Shown here in pieces: positions 7,042 to 14,512 of a DNA stretch of 58,478 bases. The notes under the pieces were generated by a model. That model made no database searches. It was not told where the DNA came from and saw only the letters and a program-made list of their open reading frames with translations. Numbering within the stretch: the stretch's first letter is position 1; every line of letters starts with the position of its first letter. The translations under genes and the position numbers were made by a program. The stretch comes from JAHFRG01 sp041495205 (GTDB lineage: Bacteria; Pseudomonadota; Gammaproteobacteria; Burkholderiales; JAHFRG01), in contig JBGQCF010000010.1 of NCBI GenBank assembly GCA_041495205.1, positions 1 to 58,478 on the forward strand, written 5' to 3'.

Positions 7042-8477
7042 TCACCCGCCCGCCTGCACGGCAAAGTGACTCGGAAATGCGCGCCGTCTGTGACGTCATC
7101 GAGGATTTCTATGCTGCCACCGTGAGCAACAATATGCTCCCTGGTAATCGCCAGGCCGAGGCCGGTACCCTTGATGTGGCTGCCGGGAGCTTGCTCGCCA
7201 TGAAAAAATTCATCGAATACCCGGCTTTTGTCTTCTTCGGTGATGCCAGGACCGCTATCTATGACATCCAGCAGCAGCACTTTATCATCCCGCTCAAGAC
7301 GGATTTCTATGGCCCCACCCGCCGGGGAGAATTTGATGGCGTTGGATAGCAAGTTATCCACTGTCACTCTCAGTTTTTCCTCATCGCCAAGAATAGTGGT
7401 TTCACAACAGCGTGTTTTCAATTCCAGGCCCCTTGCCAACAAGGCCAGCTTCTGGTCTGCCGCTACTTTGTCAATGATGGTTTTGAGATTGACCGGCTTG
7501 AGGTCGAGGGCGGTATTGCGGAACTTGCTGGTATGGTAGCTCAATAAACCTTCTATCAGCGTTTGCAATTGTATGCTGTTACTCCGCAGAATGCTGGCGA
7601 TTTCCCGTTGTTGCTCGGTCAATTTACCCCCAACCTCGTCGCTCAGCAATTCGCTGCCCTCGCGGATCGCGGTAAGCGGTGTCTTCAATTCATGCGAGAC
7701 ATGCCGCAGGAAACGCGTTTTCTGCTGTTCAAGCTCGATCAGCCGCATCCTCAGCCAATCCAGCCTTTGCCCCAGGTTTTCAAGGTCTTGCGGCCCTTTG
7801 ACTTCAATTGCGGAGGAAAATTGCTCGCTGCCGAGCCTGCGTATTGCACTATCCAGTTGCCTGATGGGACGCGCAATCAAAATGGTGAAACCCACTGCCA
7901 ACAACACCGCGATCGGAACCGACGCGAGAACCTGCCAAAGCAGAATCCTTTGCGCTTCTGACGCCGTTTGCTGCAACACGTTGACTTCCCGGTCAATCAG
8001 CAGGTTGCTCTGCGCGAGAAGCGACTGGGCGAGATCGGATAGCAGCACGTACTCCAGCGCCATGGACTTGCTGGTGCCCGGGTCCCCAGGATTTTTTTGC
8101 ACGCTTGCAAACAGTTTCTGCTCCCGCTCCGCCAATTCATCCAGTTCTTTTTTTTGCTCCGCGTCGAGCGGCAAACGGGCGAGCTCCATAGCCGACTCGC
8201 GGAAGTTCTGATGAGTCTTGGCGTAATCTTCAAGCAGGCTCGGGTCACCGAGAATGACGAACTGCCGTACGGTACGCTCCATTTGCGTGAGCTGCTCCAC
8301 GATGATGCGGCTCCCCTGGGTCGCCTGTACCGCCTGGTACACCGCTTTCTGGCTTTGATTGGCGAGCCGGTCCACATACAGCGCCGCATTTAAAAACGCG
8401 AAAAATAACGGCAGCGAGACCAGGACAAATCCCAGTAAAATAAGCTGTAAAAATGATTTCGGGTAACGAATCTTCAC
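7038..8477 (-). CDS. glrK: Sensor histidine kinase, GlrK/QseE type
   Basis: 479 residues starting at GTG (complement of 8475-8477). There are two transmembrane helices (about 9-30 and 184-206) around a periplasmic helical sensor of about 150 residues, then HAMP, HisKA with RHVSHELKTPLTAI (the phosphorylated His), and HATPase with DNLLSNAIKFSPAGG, DSGPGI and GTGLGLAI. The gene is first in the glrK-qseG-glrR operon and divergent from folA with a 72-bp gap. No strong ribosome site is seen before the GTG, so the start is the least certain part. Confidence 0.92.
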   Translation of the reverse strand: MKIRYPKSFLQLILLGFVLVSLPLFFAFLNAALYVDRLANQSQKAVYQAVQATQGSRIIVEQLTQMERTVRQFVILGDPSLLEDYAKTHQNFRESAMELARLPLDAEQKKELDELAEREQKLFASVQKNPGDPGTSKSMALEYVLLSDLAQSLLAQSNLLIDREVNVLQQTASEAQRILLWQVLASVPIAVLLAVGFTILIARPIRQLDSAIRRLGSEQFSSAIEVKGPQDLENLGQRLDWLRMRLIELEQQKTRFLRHVSHELKTPLTAIREGSELLSDEVGGKLTEQQREIASILRSNSIQLQTLIEGLLSYHTSKFRNTALDLKPVNLKTIIDKVAADQKLALLARGLELKTRCCETTILGDEEKLRVTVDNLLSNAIKFSPAGGAIEIRLERDDKVLLLDVIDSGPGITEEDKSRVFDEFFHGEQAPGSHIKGTGLGLAITREHIVAHGGSIEILDDVTDGAHFRVTLPCRRAGE

Positions 8478-8549
8478 TGCGGTGCCCGCGGCCGTGAATT
8501 ATAATGCGCTGATCATTAAGTTGCTTTCTCCCAATACGATAGCATAACC

Positions 8550-9086
8550 ATGCCAATCCACGCTCCTACCGAATCCGCAGCCTTAACGCGCAACCCCGGC
8601 AGGCATATTTCCATTATCGCAGCGATGGCAAAGAACCGCGTGATCGGCAAAGGGAACCGCATTCCGTGGCGCTTGCCTGGCGAACTGCAATTGTTCAAGA
8701 AAGTTACGATGGGACATCACATCGTGATGGGACGCAAAACCTACGAATCCTTCAACCGCATATTGCCGGGGCGCACTACGGTGATTGTCAGCCGGGATCC
8801 AAATTACGAGGTTGCGGGTGCAATCGTGGTGAACTCACTGCAGGCGGCGATTGCAGCATGCGGCTCTGACGATGAAGTTTTCATCATCGGCGGTGCGCAA
8901 TTGTTTGAATCGGCATTACCTCTCGCCGACCGCATTTATCTCACCACGGTTCAGGCGGAATTCGAGGGCGACACCACCATGCCGGATTTTGATTTAACAG
9001 GGTGGAAACTGATATCCACGCAAATATTCAAAGCTGATGGAAAGAATCCGCATGACTACCATTTTTCCGTATACCAGCAAGGCTGA
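8550..9086 (+). CDS. folA: Dihydrofolate reductase
   Basis: Reduces dihydrofolate to tetrahydrofolate with NADPH, closing the cycle opened by ThyA. 178 residues with HISIIAAMAKNRVIGKGNRI, PWRLPGELQLFKKVTMG (Glu45 takes the place of the usual catalytic Asp, as in several bacterial and animal enzymes), GRKTYESF, GRTTVIVSR and VFIIGGAQLFE. About 18 residues precede the normal N-terminus, so translation may begin at a later codon or the protein carries a short extension. A strong bidirectional hairpin follows (9101-9134). Confidence 0.95.
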   Translation: MPIHAPTESAALTRNPGRHISIIAAMAKNRVIGKGNRIPWRLPGELQLFKKVTMGHHIVMGRKTYESFNRILPGRTTVIVSRDPNYEVAGAIVVNSLQAAIAACGSDDEVFIIGGAQLFESALPLADRIYLTTVQAEFEGDTTMPDFDLTGWKLISTQIFKADGKNPHDYHFSVYQQG

Positions 9087-9100
9087 ATGCTTGCGGAAAA

Positions 9101-9134
9101 AAAGCGGATTACGGCGCTAACCGTAATCCGCTTT
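9101..9134. terminator. Bidirectional terminator between folA and speC
   Basis: AAAGCGGATTACGG (9101-9114) pairs perfectly over 14 bp with CCGTAATCCGCTTT (9121-9134), loop CGCTAA. An A-run precedes the hairpin and TTTCTC follows it, so it can serve folA (plus) and the convergent decarboxylase gene (minus). Confidence 0.85.
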
Positions 9135-9147
9135 CTCGCACAAAGCC

Positions 9148-10320
9148 CTATATTACAATTACACCCGGCAAAGGAAAACCGTTGAAGTTACTGGCGTAGG
9201 AGCTGGTGTAGGCGCCGGCGTTGGGAATGTAAATGTAGTCCCCGTCGCGCACGTCTTCCGGCAGCATGTGATCGCGCATCAGCACGTCCATCGAATCACA
9301 GGTCGGCCCGGCTACCACCCACGGGATCAGCCTCCCGTTGCGGTCGGTGCGGACTTCATAAATCAGGCCTTCCTGGGTCTCGATGATGCCGCCAAACACG
9401 CCGGCATCCCAATACATCCAGCGTTTGCCGGCGCGCGTTGCGGTTCCCACGACCCGGCACACAAAGTATGCGGCATCGCTTACCAGGTAGCGTCCCGGCT
9501 CGGCCATGATGCGTATGCTTTCCGGCACGCAGGCGATTGCCTCGTTCACCACCTCGCCTATTTTCTCGATGGAGGGAATGGGTTTGACATGGCGCACCGG
9601 GTAGCCCCCGCCGATATTCAAAAGGCGCGGGTTGAGACCGACCACACGCATCTGCTGGAATATTTTGAGCGCGCTCTCGATGCCGACCCGCCAGTTTTGC
9701 GGGTTACGGCACTGTGAGCCGACGTGGAAAGTCACTCCAGCAAGGTCGGCTTTCAGTTCCACCGCGGTCTTGATAATTTCGCGCACCTCAGCGGGGTGGG
9801 CGCCGAATTTTCCTGAAAGCGGCCAGTCGCTGCCGATGTTCGGGGTGTCAATCCGCAGATACAGCTTGGCATTGGGCTTGACATTCACGATTTTGCGCAG
9901 CTCTTCCACGCTGTCCAGCACGAACCACTCTACCCCTTTGGCTGCTGCGTACTGCACAGACTCGCGCGACTTTATCGGATTGCTGTAATAGATTTCCTGC
10001 GCCTTCACTCCCAGGCCGAGCAGGAGATCAAGCTCGGCGACGGAAGCGATTTCAAAGCCCGCGCCCTCCTCGATCAGGGTCTTCAGCACTTGCGGATGAG
10101 GATTGGCCTTCACCGCGTAGTGCGGATGCACGCGCGGCATGGTGGCTTTGAAACGGCGGATTTTGTTGCGGACGATGCCGGAATCAACCAGCAGGAATGG
10201 CTTGCTGTAACCCTTTTCCAGGGCGTGCCGGACATGTTCGAAGTCCAGGCTGATTTCCGGGTGAGTATCGAAGATTTCTTCGTGTTTGAACCTTCGTTGT
10301 ACGGCAGTGCGCATTTGCAT
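9148..10320 (-). CDS. speC: PLP-dependent ornithine/diamino-acid decarboxylase (alanine-racemase fold)
   Basis: Makes putrescine from ornithine (possibly also cadaverine from lysine). 390 residues of the group IV, eukaryote-like fold: the PLP lysine K71 is in HYAVKANPHP, then THFHVGSQ-like TFHVGSQ, GGGYPV for PLP phosphate, MAEPGRYLV, and CDSMD near residue 340, the cysteine/aspartate pair of the ornithine-type active site. The C-terminus GAYTSSYASNFNGF supplies the other half-site. AGGAG precedes the ATG. The upstream 23-codon leader frame and palindromic promoter suggest polyamine-responsive control. The symbol follows the Pseudomonas-type speC; substrate choice between ornithine and lysine is not settled by sequence. 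Confidence 0.9.
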   Translation of the reverse strand: MQMRTAVQRRFKHEEIFDTHPEISLDFEHVRHALEKGYSKPFLLVDSGIVRNKIRRFKATMPRVHPHYAVKANPHPQVLKTLIEEGAGFEIASVAELDLLLGLGVKAQEIYYSNPIKSRESVQYAAAKGVEWFVLDSVEELRKIVNVKPNAKLYLRIDTPNIGSDWPLSGKFGAHPAEVREIIKTAVELKADLAGVTFHVGSQCRNPQNWRVGIESALKIFQQMRVVGLNPRLLNIGGGYPVRHVKPIPSIEKIGEVVNEAIACVPESIRIMAEPGRYLVSDAAYFVCRVVGTATRAGKRWMYWDAGVFGGIIETQEGLIYEVRTDRNGRLIPWVVAGPTCDSMDVLMRDHMLPEDVRDGDYIYIPNAGAYTSSYASNFNGFPLPGVIVI

Positions 10321-10343
10321 TGAAATCTCCTCCAGGCGAGGCG

Positions 10344-10415
10344 CTACGTAACAGGAATATGTATGTTAACGAGACACTCAACAACCACGCTGAAGTATTC
10401 CCTTGCTCTTGTCAT
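10344..10415 (-). CDS. 23-residue leader peptide upstream of speC
   Basis: A short frame starts at ATG (complement of 10413-10415), preceded at ideal spacing (5 nt) by GAGGAGG, one of the strongest ribosome sites in the window. It reads MTRAREYFSVVVECL then eight more residues (VNIHIPVT) and stops at TAG 23 bases before the decarboxylase ATG. It lies about 40 bp downstream of a good promoter (10463-10490), so it must be on the speC transcript. Leader peptides that stall ribosomes in response to ornithine or polyamines are known for other decarboxylase genes (for example speFL of enterobacteria); this peptide has no resemblance to it. Coding and role are inferred. Confidence 0.55.
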   Translation of the reverse strand: MTRAREYFSVVVECLVNIHIPVT

Positions 10416-10462
10416 GATGACCTCCTCTTGAGCCAAGTGCCGTGTAATAGAAAATGTGGCGA

Positions 10463-10490
10463 ATTATACCCCCGTGGCCAGGGGATGCAA
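10463..10490 (-). promoter_or_regulatory. speC promoter with palindrome in the spacer
   Basis: On the minus strand TTGCAT (10485-10490) and TATAAT (10463-10468) are separated by 16 bp. The spacer is itself a palindrome-like sequence, CCCCTGGCCACGGGG, which could be an operator where a bound protein blocks RNA polymerase. The predicted start is near 10455, giving a leader of about 135 nt containing the 23-codon frame. The remaining bases up to dcd (10491-10638) hold another small inverted repeat, CTACTAATAGTAG (10513-10525), and no gene. Confidence 0.7.
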
Positions 10491-10638
10491 GACAATTTTT
10501 CGAGTGAAACCACTACTAATAGTAGGTAGTGTAGTAGAAAATATCAAGAAAAAGTTTAAGTTACTGAATCACCGCGATTTCCCACCTAAACAAGGCTAAT
10601 TCCCGTTATTTGCCGCAAATATTTGGAGAGAAAGCTGC

Positions 10639-11205
10639 TTAAATTTTAGGCAGGGTCACACCGCGCTGTCCCTGGTATTTGCCGCCGCGATCCTTGTACG
10701 AAGTCGCGCAAACTTCATCGGATTCAAAGAAGACTACCTGCGCCACGCCCTCGTTGGCGTAGATTTTCGCCGGCAGCGGCGTGGTGTTGGAAAATTCCAA
10801 AGTCACAAAACCTTCCCACTCCGGCTCCAAGGGCGTCACGTTCACGATAATTCCACAGCGCGCATAGGTGGATTTGCCCAGGCAGAGAGTGAGGATATTG
10901 CGCGGGATGCGGAAATACTCGACTGTGCGGGCGAGGGCAAACGAATTGGGCGGGATGATGCAGATGTCACCTTTGACATCCACGAACGAATTCGAGTCGA
11001 AATTCTTGGGGTCCACAATGGTGGTATTGATGTTAGTGAAGAGCTTGAATTCGTCGGAGCAGCGGATATCGTAGCCGTAGCTCGAAGTGCCGAATGATAT
11101 TACGCGGCGGCCGTTTACCTCTTTAACTTGATTGGGTTCAAACGGCTCGATCATGCCCCGCTCTTCCGCCATGCGGCGGATCCATTTATCTGATTTGATG
11201 GACAT
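10639..11205 (-). CDS. dcd: dCTP deaminase
   Basis: Deaminates dCTP to dUTP, feeding dUMP to ThyA. 188 residues with the family motifs SSYGYDIRCSDEFKLF, FALARTVEYFRIPRN, LGKSTYARCGI and VTPLEPEWEGFVTLEFSNTT (catalytic Glu in EPEWEG-F-TLEFSN). Complete length. It lies 14 bases after the mrp stop on the same strand, so the two are probably cotranscribed. Confidence 0.97.
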   Translation of the reverse strand: MSIKSDKWIRRMAEERGMIEPFEPNQVKEVNGRRVISFGTSSYGYDIRCSDEFKLFTNINTTIVDPKNFDSNSFVDVKGDICIIPPNSFALARTVEYFRIPRNILTLCLGKSTYARCGIIVNVTPLEPEWEGFVTLEFSNTTPLPAKIYANEGVAQVVFFESDEVCATSYKDRGGKYQGQRGVTLPKI

Positions 11206-11219
11206 GGCGGGAAAAGTTG

Positions 11220-12308
11220 TTAGGTATTCTGAATGACTATCTTGGGGAACAACGCGGTTCTATCCTGCGCCTGCTCGGCGATTTTGAGCGCCACTTTTCG
11301 GGCAATGCTGCGGTAAATCTGGCTCACGCGCCCGTCCGGGTCGGTTACCACGGTCGGCTTGCCTGCATCCGCTTGCTCACGAATGTTAATGTCGAGCGGG
11401 AGCGAGCCGAGGAATTCCACGTTGTAATCCTTGCACATCTTCTCACCCCCGCCCGCGCCAAAAATATGCTCCTCGTGGCCGCACTTGGAGCAGATATGGG
11501 TACTCATGTTTTCCACGATGCCGATGATGGGAATGCCGACTTTTTCGAACATCTTGAGCCCCTTGCGCGCGTCTAACAGCGCGATATCCTGCGGCGTGGT
11601 CACGATTATCGCGCCGGTCACCGGCACTTTTTGGGCAAGGGTCAGCTGGATGTCACCGGTGCCTGGCGGCAGGTCCACCACCAGATAATCGAGTTCGCGC
11701 CAGCGGGTTTCGGTGAGCAACTGCTCCAGCGCCTGCGTCACCATCGGCCCGCGCCATACCATGGGCGTTTCCACGTCGATCAGGAAACCAATGGACATCG
11801 CCTGCAGGCCGTGTCCGTCCATCGGTTCGAGGCTTTTGCCGTCGCGCGATTCCGGGCGTCCCTGGATGCCGAGCATGGTAGGCTGCGATGGACCGTAAAT
11901 GTCCGCGTCCAATATCCCTACCGCCGCGCCTTCAGACGAGAGCGCCAACGCCAGGTTGACCGCGGTAGTGGATTTTCCCACCCCGCCTTTGCCCGAGGCC
12001 ACGGCGATGATGTTTTTGACGTTGGGGACGAGTTTCACGCCGCGCTGCACGCTGTGCGAGACGATTTTGGTGGAAACGTTGATGCTGATATTGCCGATGC
12101 CGAGAAGGGTTTTAAGCTTGGCGATAACCTGCTTGCGGATCTGCTCACTCACGCTTTTTGCGGGATACCCCAGGACGATGTCGAGCGACACATCGTTGCC
12201 GTCAATCTTGATGTTCTTGGCCGACTTGCTGGAAATGTAATCCTTGTGGGTGTAGGGATCCGCGATTTCCTTCAGCGCGTCCTGCACCAGTTGCTCCGAT
12301 ATAACCAT
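11220..12308 (-). CDS. apbC: Mrp/ApbC iron-sulfur cluster carrier ATPase
   Basis: Cytosolic P-loop ATPase that carries Fe-S clusters to apo-proteins. 362 residues: MIP18-type domain (1-85), deviant Walker A SGKGGVGKST (about 105-114), DADIYGPSQP, VVDLPPGTGDIQLTLAQ, and CxxC in THICSKCGHEE, the cluster-binding pair. Complete compared with betaproteobacterial ApbC. It is divergent from metG across a 125-bp gap, an arrangement common in this bacterial class. Confidence 0.95.
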   Translation of the reverse strand: MVISEQLVQDALKEIADPYTHKDYISSKSAKNIKIDGNDVSLDIVLGYPAKSVSEQIRKQVIAKLKTLLGIGNISINVSTKIVSHSVQRGVKLVPNVKNIIAVASGKGGVGKSTTAVNLALALSSEGAAVGILDADIYGPSQPTMLGIQGRPESRDGKSLEPMDGHGLQAMSIGFLIDVETPMVWRGPMVTQALEQLLTETRWRELDYLVVDLPPGTGDIQLTLAQKVPVTGAIIVTTPQDIALLDARKGLKMFEKVGIPIIGIVENMSTHICSKCGHEEHIFGAGGGEKMCKDYNVEFLGSLPLDINIREQADAGKPTVVTDPDGRVSQIYRSIARKVALKIAEQAQDRTALFPKIVIQNT

Positions 12309-12433
12309 TACCTATCCTCTAAAACCTCTGCACCACATGCCAAACGACACAGTTTAAACAATTATACCCGCCACGAATACTGTTTAGGGCCACGCTTTGT
12401 TACAATTTGGTACTTTAAGCCCAGTCCGGCCTC

Positions 12434-14512
12434 ATGACGCGCAAAATCCTGGTCACTTCCGCCTTGCCCTACGCCAACGGTGCCATTCACCTCGGGCACC
12501 TTGTGGAATACATTCAGACCGATATCTGGGTGCGCTTCCAGAAAATGCAAGGGCACGAATGCCATTACGTTTGCGCTGACGATACCCACGGCACGCCCAT
12601 CATGCTGCGCGCTGAAGCTGAGGGCGTTACACCCGAAGCCTTGATTGAACGCATGCACGGTGAACACCTGCGGGACTTCAAGGGTTTTCATATCGAGTTC
12701 GACAACTATTACTCGACCCACTCGCCGGAAACGCAGGAATACGCTAACGATATTTACGCCAAGCTCAATAAAGCGGGGCTGATTGAAAAACGCGCCATCG
12801 AGCAATACTACGATCCAGTCAAGGAGATGTTTCTCCCCGACCGCTTCATCAAAGGAGAGTGTCCCAAATGCCACGCCAAGGACCAGTACGGCGACGCCTG
12901 CGAGGTGTGTGGCTCGGCGTATTCACCTACCGAACTGATCAATCCCTATTCAGCGGTTTCGGGCGCGACGCCGGTAAAAAAGAAATCAGAACACTATTTT
13001 TTCAGTCTTGGGAAATGCGAGGCTTTCCTCAAGAAATGGACTCAGTCGGGGGAGCGCCTTCAGCCGGAAGCGGCGAACAAGCTCAAGGAATGGTTCGCCG
13101 CCGGCCTGCACGACTGGGATATCTCGCGCGACGCGCCCTACTTCGGCTTTCCTATCCCTGGCACAGATAACAAGAAGTTTTTTTACGTTTGGCTCGATGC
13201 GCCTATCGGCTATATGGGCAGCTTCAAGAATCTTTGCAAGCAAAAAGGCATTGATTTCGACGATTTCTGGAAAAAAGACTCCAAGACCAATCTGTACCAC
13301 TTCATCGGCAAGGACATTCTTTATTTCCACGCGCTGTTCTGGCCGGCAATGCTCGAATATTCCGGCTACCGCACGCCGGCCAAGATTTTCGCCCACGGCT
13401 TTCTCACCGTGAACGGCGAAAAAATGTCCAAGTCGCGCGGCACGTTCATCACCGCGGAGAGTTACCTGAAGCAGGGCCTCAATCCCGAATGGCTGCGTTA
13501 CTACTACGCGGCCAAACTTAACTCTACTATGGAGGATATCGATCTCAACCTGGAGGACTTCGTGGCGAGAGTGAATAGCGATTTGGTGGGGAAGTACGTA
13601 AATATCGCGAGCCGGTGTGCATCATTCATCACTAAGCAGTTCCAAGGAAAACTTGCGAGCGGCGGCACAATAGTGCCGGTTCTAGAGCGAGTACGCGAGC
13701 ATGCGCCTTATATTCTGAGATTCTATGAAGACCGCAACTTTGGCTTCGCGCTGCGGGAAATCATGCACCTTGCGGACGAAGTTAATCGGTTCGTAGACAC
13801 AGCAAAACCGTGGGAGCTCGCAAAAGAACTCGGGAAAGATGAAGATACAACCAAAAAGCAAACACTCCACTGGGTATGCACCCAGGCACTTAACGCTTTT
13901 CGCTTGCTTACGCTTTACCTCAAACCGGTATTGCCAAAGTTAGCGTTGGACGTAGAGCGGTTTCTTAGCATTTCTCCACTAGTGTGGAGCGATGCCGTAA
14001 CGTTACTTCCGGCAGGGCATAAGATCAACGACTATCGGCACTTGATGACCCGCATCGATCCCAAGCAGATCACGGCACTCACCGAAGCAAACAAGGAAAG
14101 CCTGCAGGCTGCGCCGCAAGCTCATTCGCAGCAGCGTCATGCTCAGCATCAGGAGAAGATCATGGAAGCTACTACCATTCCAAACGTAATCACTATTGAC
14201 GACTTCTCCAAGGTTGATTTGCGCATTGCGCGCATTGTCAAAGCTGAAAATGTTGATGGTGCGGACAAATTATTGAAGCTCACGCTGGACGTCGGCAGCA
14301 ACCAAACCTGCATGGTGTTCGCCGGCATCAAACCGGCCTACGCTCCGGAGCAGCTGATAGGACGCCTCACCGTCGCGGTTGTCAATCTCGCTCCGCGCAA
14401 GATGAAGTTCGGCGTCTCGGAGGGGATGGTGCTTGCCGCGAGTGGCGATGGACCGGGATTGTTTCTTCTCTCGCCCGATAGCGGTGCGCAGCCAGGAATG
14501 AAGGTGAAGTGA
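12434..14512 (+). CDS. metG: Methionyl-tRNA synthetase
   Basis: Charges tRNA-Met. 692 residues: PYANGAIHLGHL (HIGH-type motif), zinc-knuckle cysteines in CPKCHAKDQYGDACEVC, KMSKS in GEKMSKSRGTF, anticodon-binding alpha-helical domain, and a C-terminal EMAP-like tRNA-binding domain (about 590-692, VDLRIARIVKAENV and LAPRKMKFGVSEGM) as in dimeric bacterial enzymes. The TGA stop (14510-14512) overlaps the GTG start of the hydrogenase-like gene hyfB. This unusual coupling places an energy-converting complex behind a housekeeping synthetase. Confidence 0.97.
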   Translation: MTRKILVTSALPYANGAIHLGHLVEYIQTDIWVRFQKMQGHECHYVCADDTHGTPIMLRAEAEGVTPEALIERMHGEHLRDFKGFHIEFDNYYSTHSPETQEYANDIYAKLNKAGLIEKRAIEQYYDPVKEMFLPDRFIKGECPKCHAKDQYGDACEVCGSAYSPTELINPYSAVSGATPVKKKSEHYFFSLGKCEAFLKKWTQSGERLQPEAANKLKEWFAAGLHDWDISRDAPYFGFPIPGTDNKKFFYVWLDAPIGYMGSFKNLCKQKGIDFDDFWKKDSKTNLYHFIGKDILYFHALFWPAMLEYSGYRTPAKIFAHGFLTVNGEKMSKSRGTFITAESYLKQGLNPEWLRYYYAAKLNSTMEDIDLNLEDFVARVNSDLVGKYVNIASRCASFITKQFQGKLASGGTIVPVLERVREHAPYILRFYEDRNFGFALREIMHLADEVNRFVDTAKPWELAKELGKDEDTTKKQTLHWVCTQALNAFRLLTLYLKPVLPKLALDVERFLSISPLVWSDAVTLLPAGHKINDYRHLMTRIDPKQITALTEANKESLQAAPQAHSQQRHAQHQEKIMEATTIPNVITIDDFSKVDLRIARIVKAENVDGADKLLKLTLDVGSNQTCMVFAGIKPAYAPEQLIGRLTVAVVNLAPRKMKFGVSEGMVLAASGDGPGLFLLSPDSGAQPGMKVK

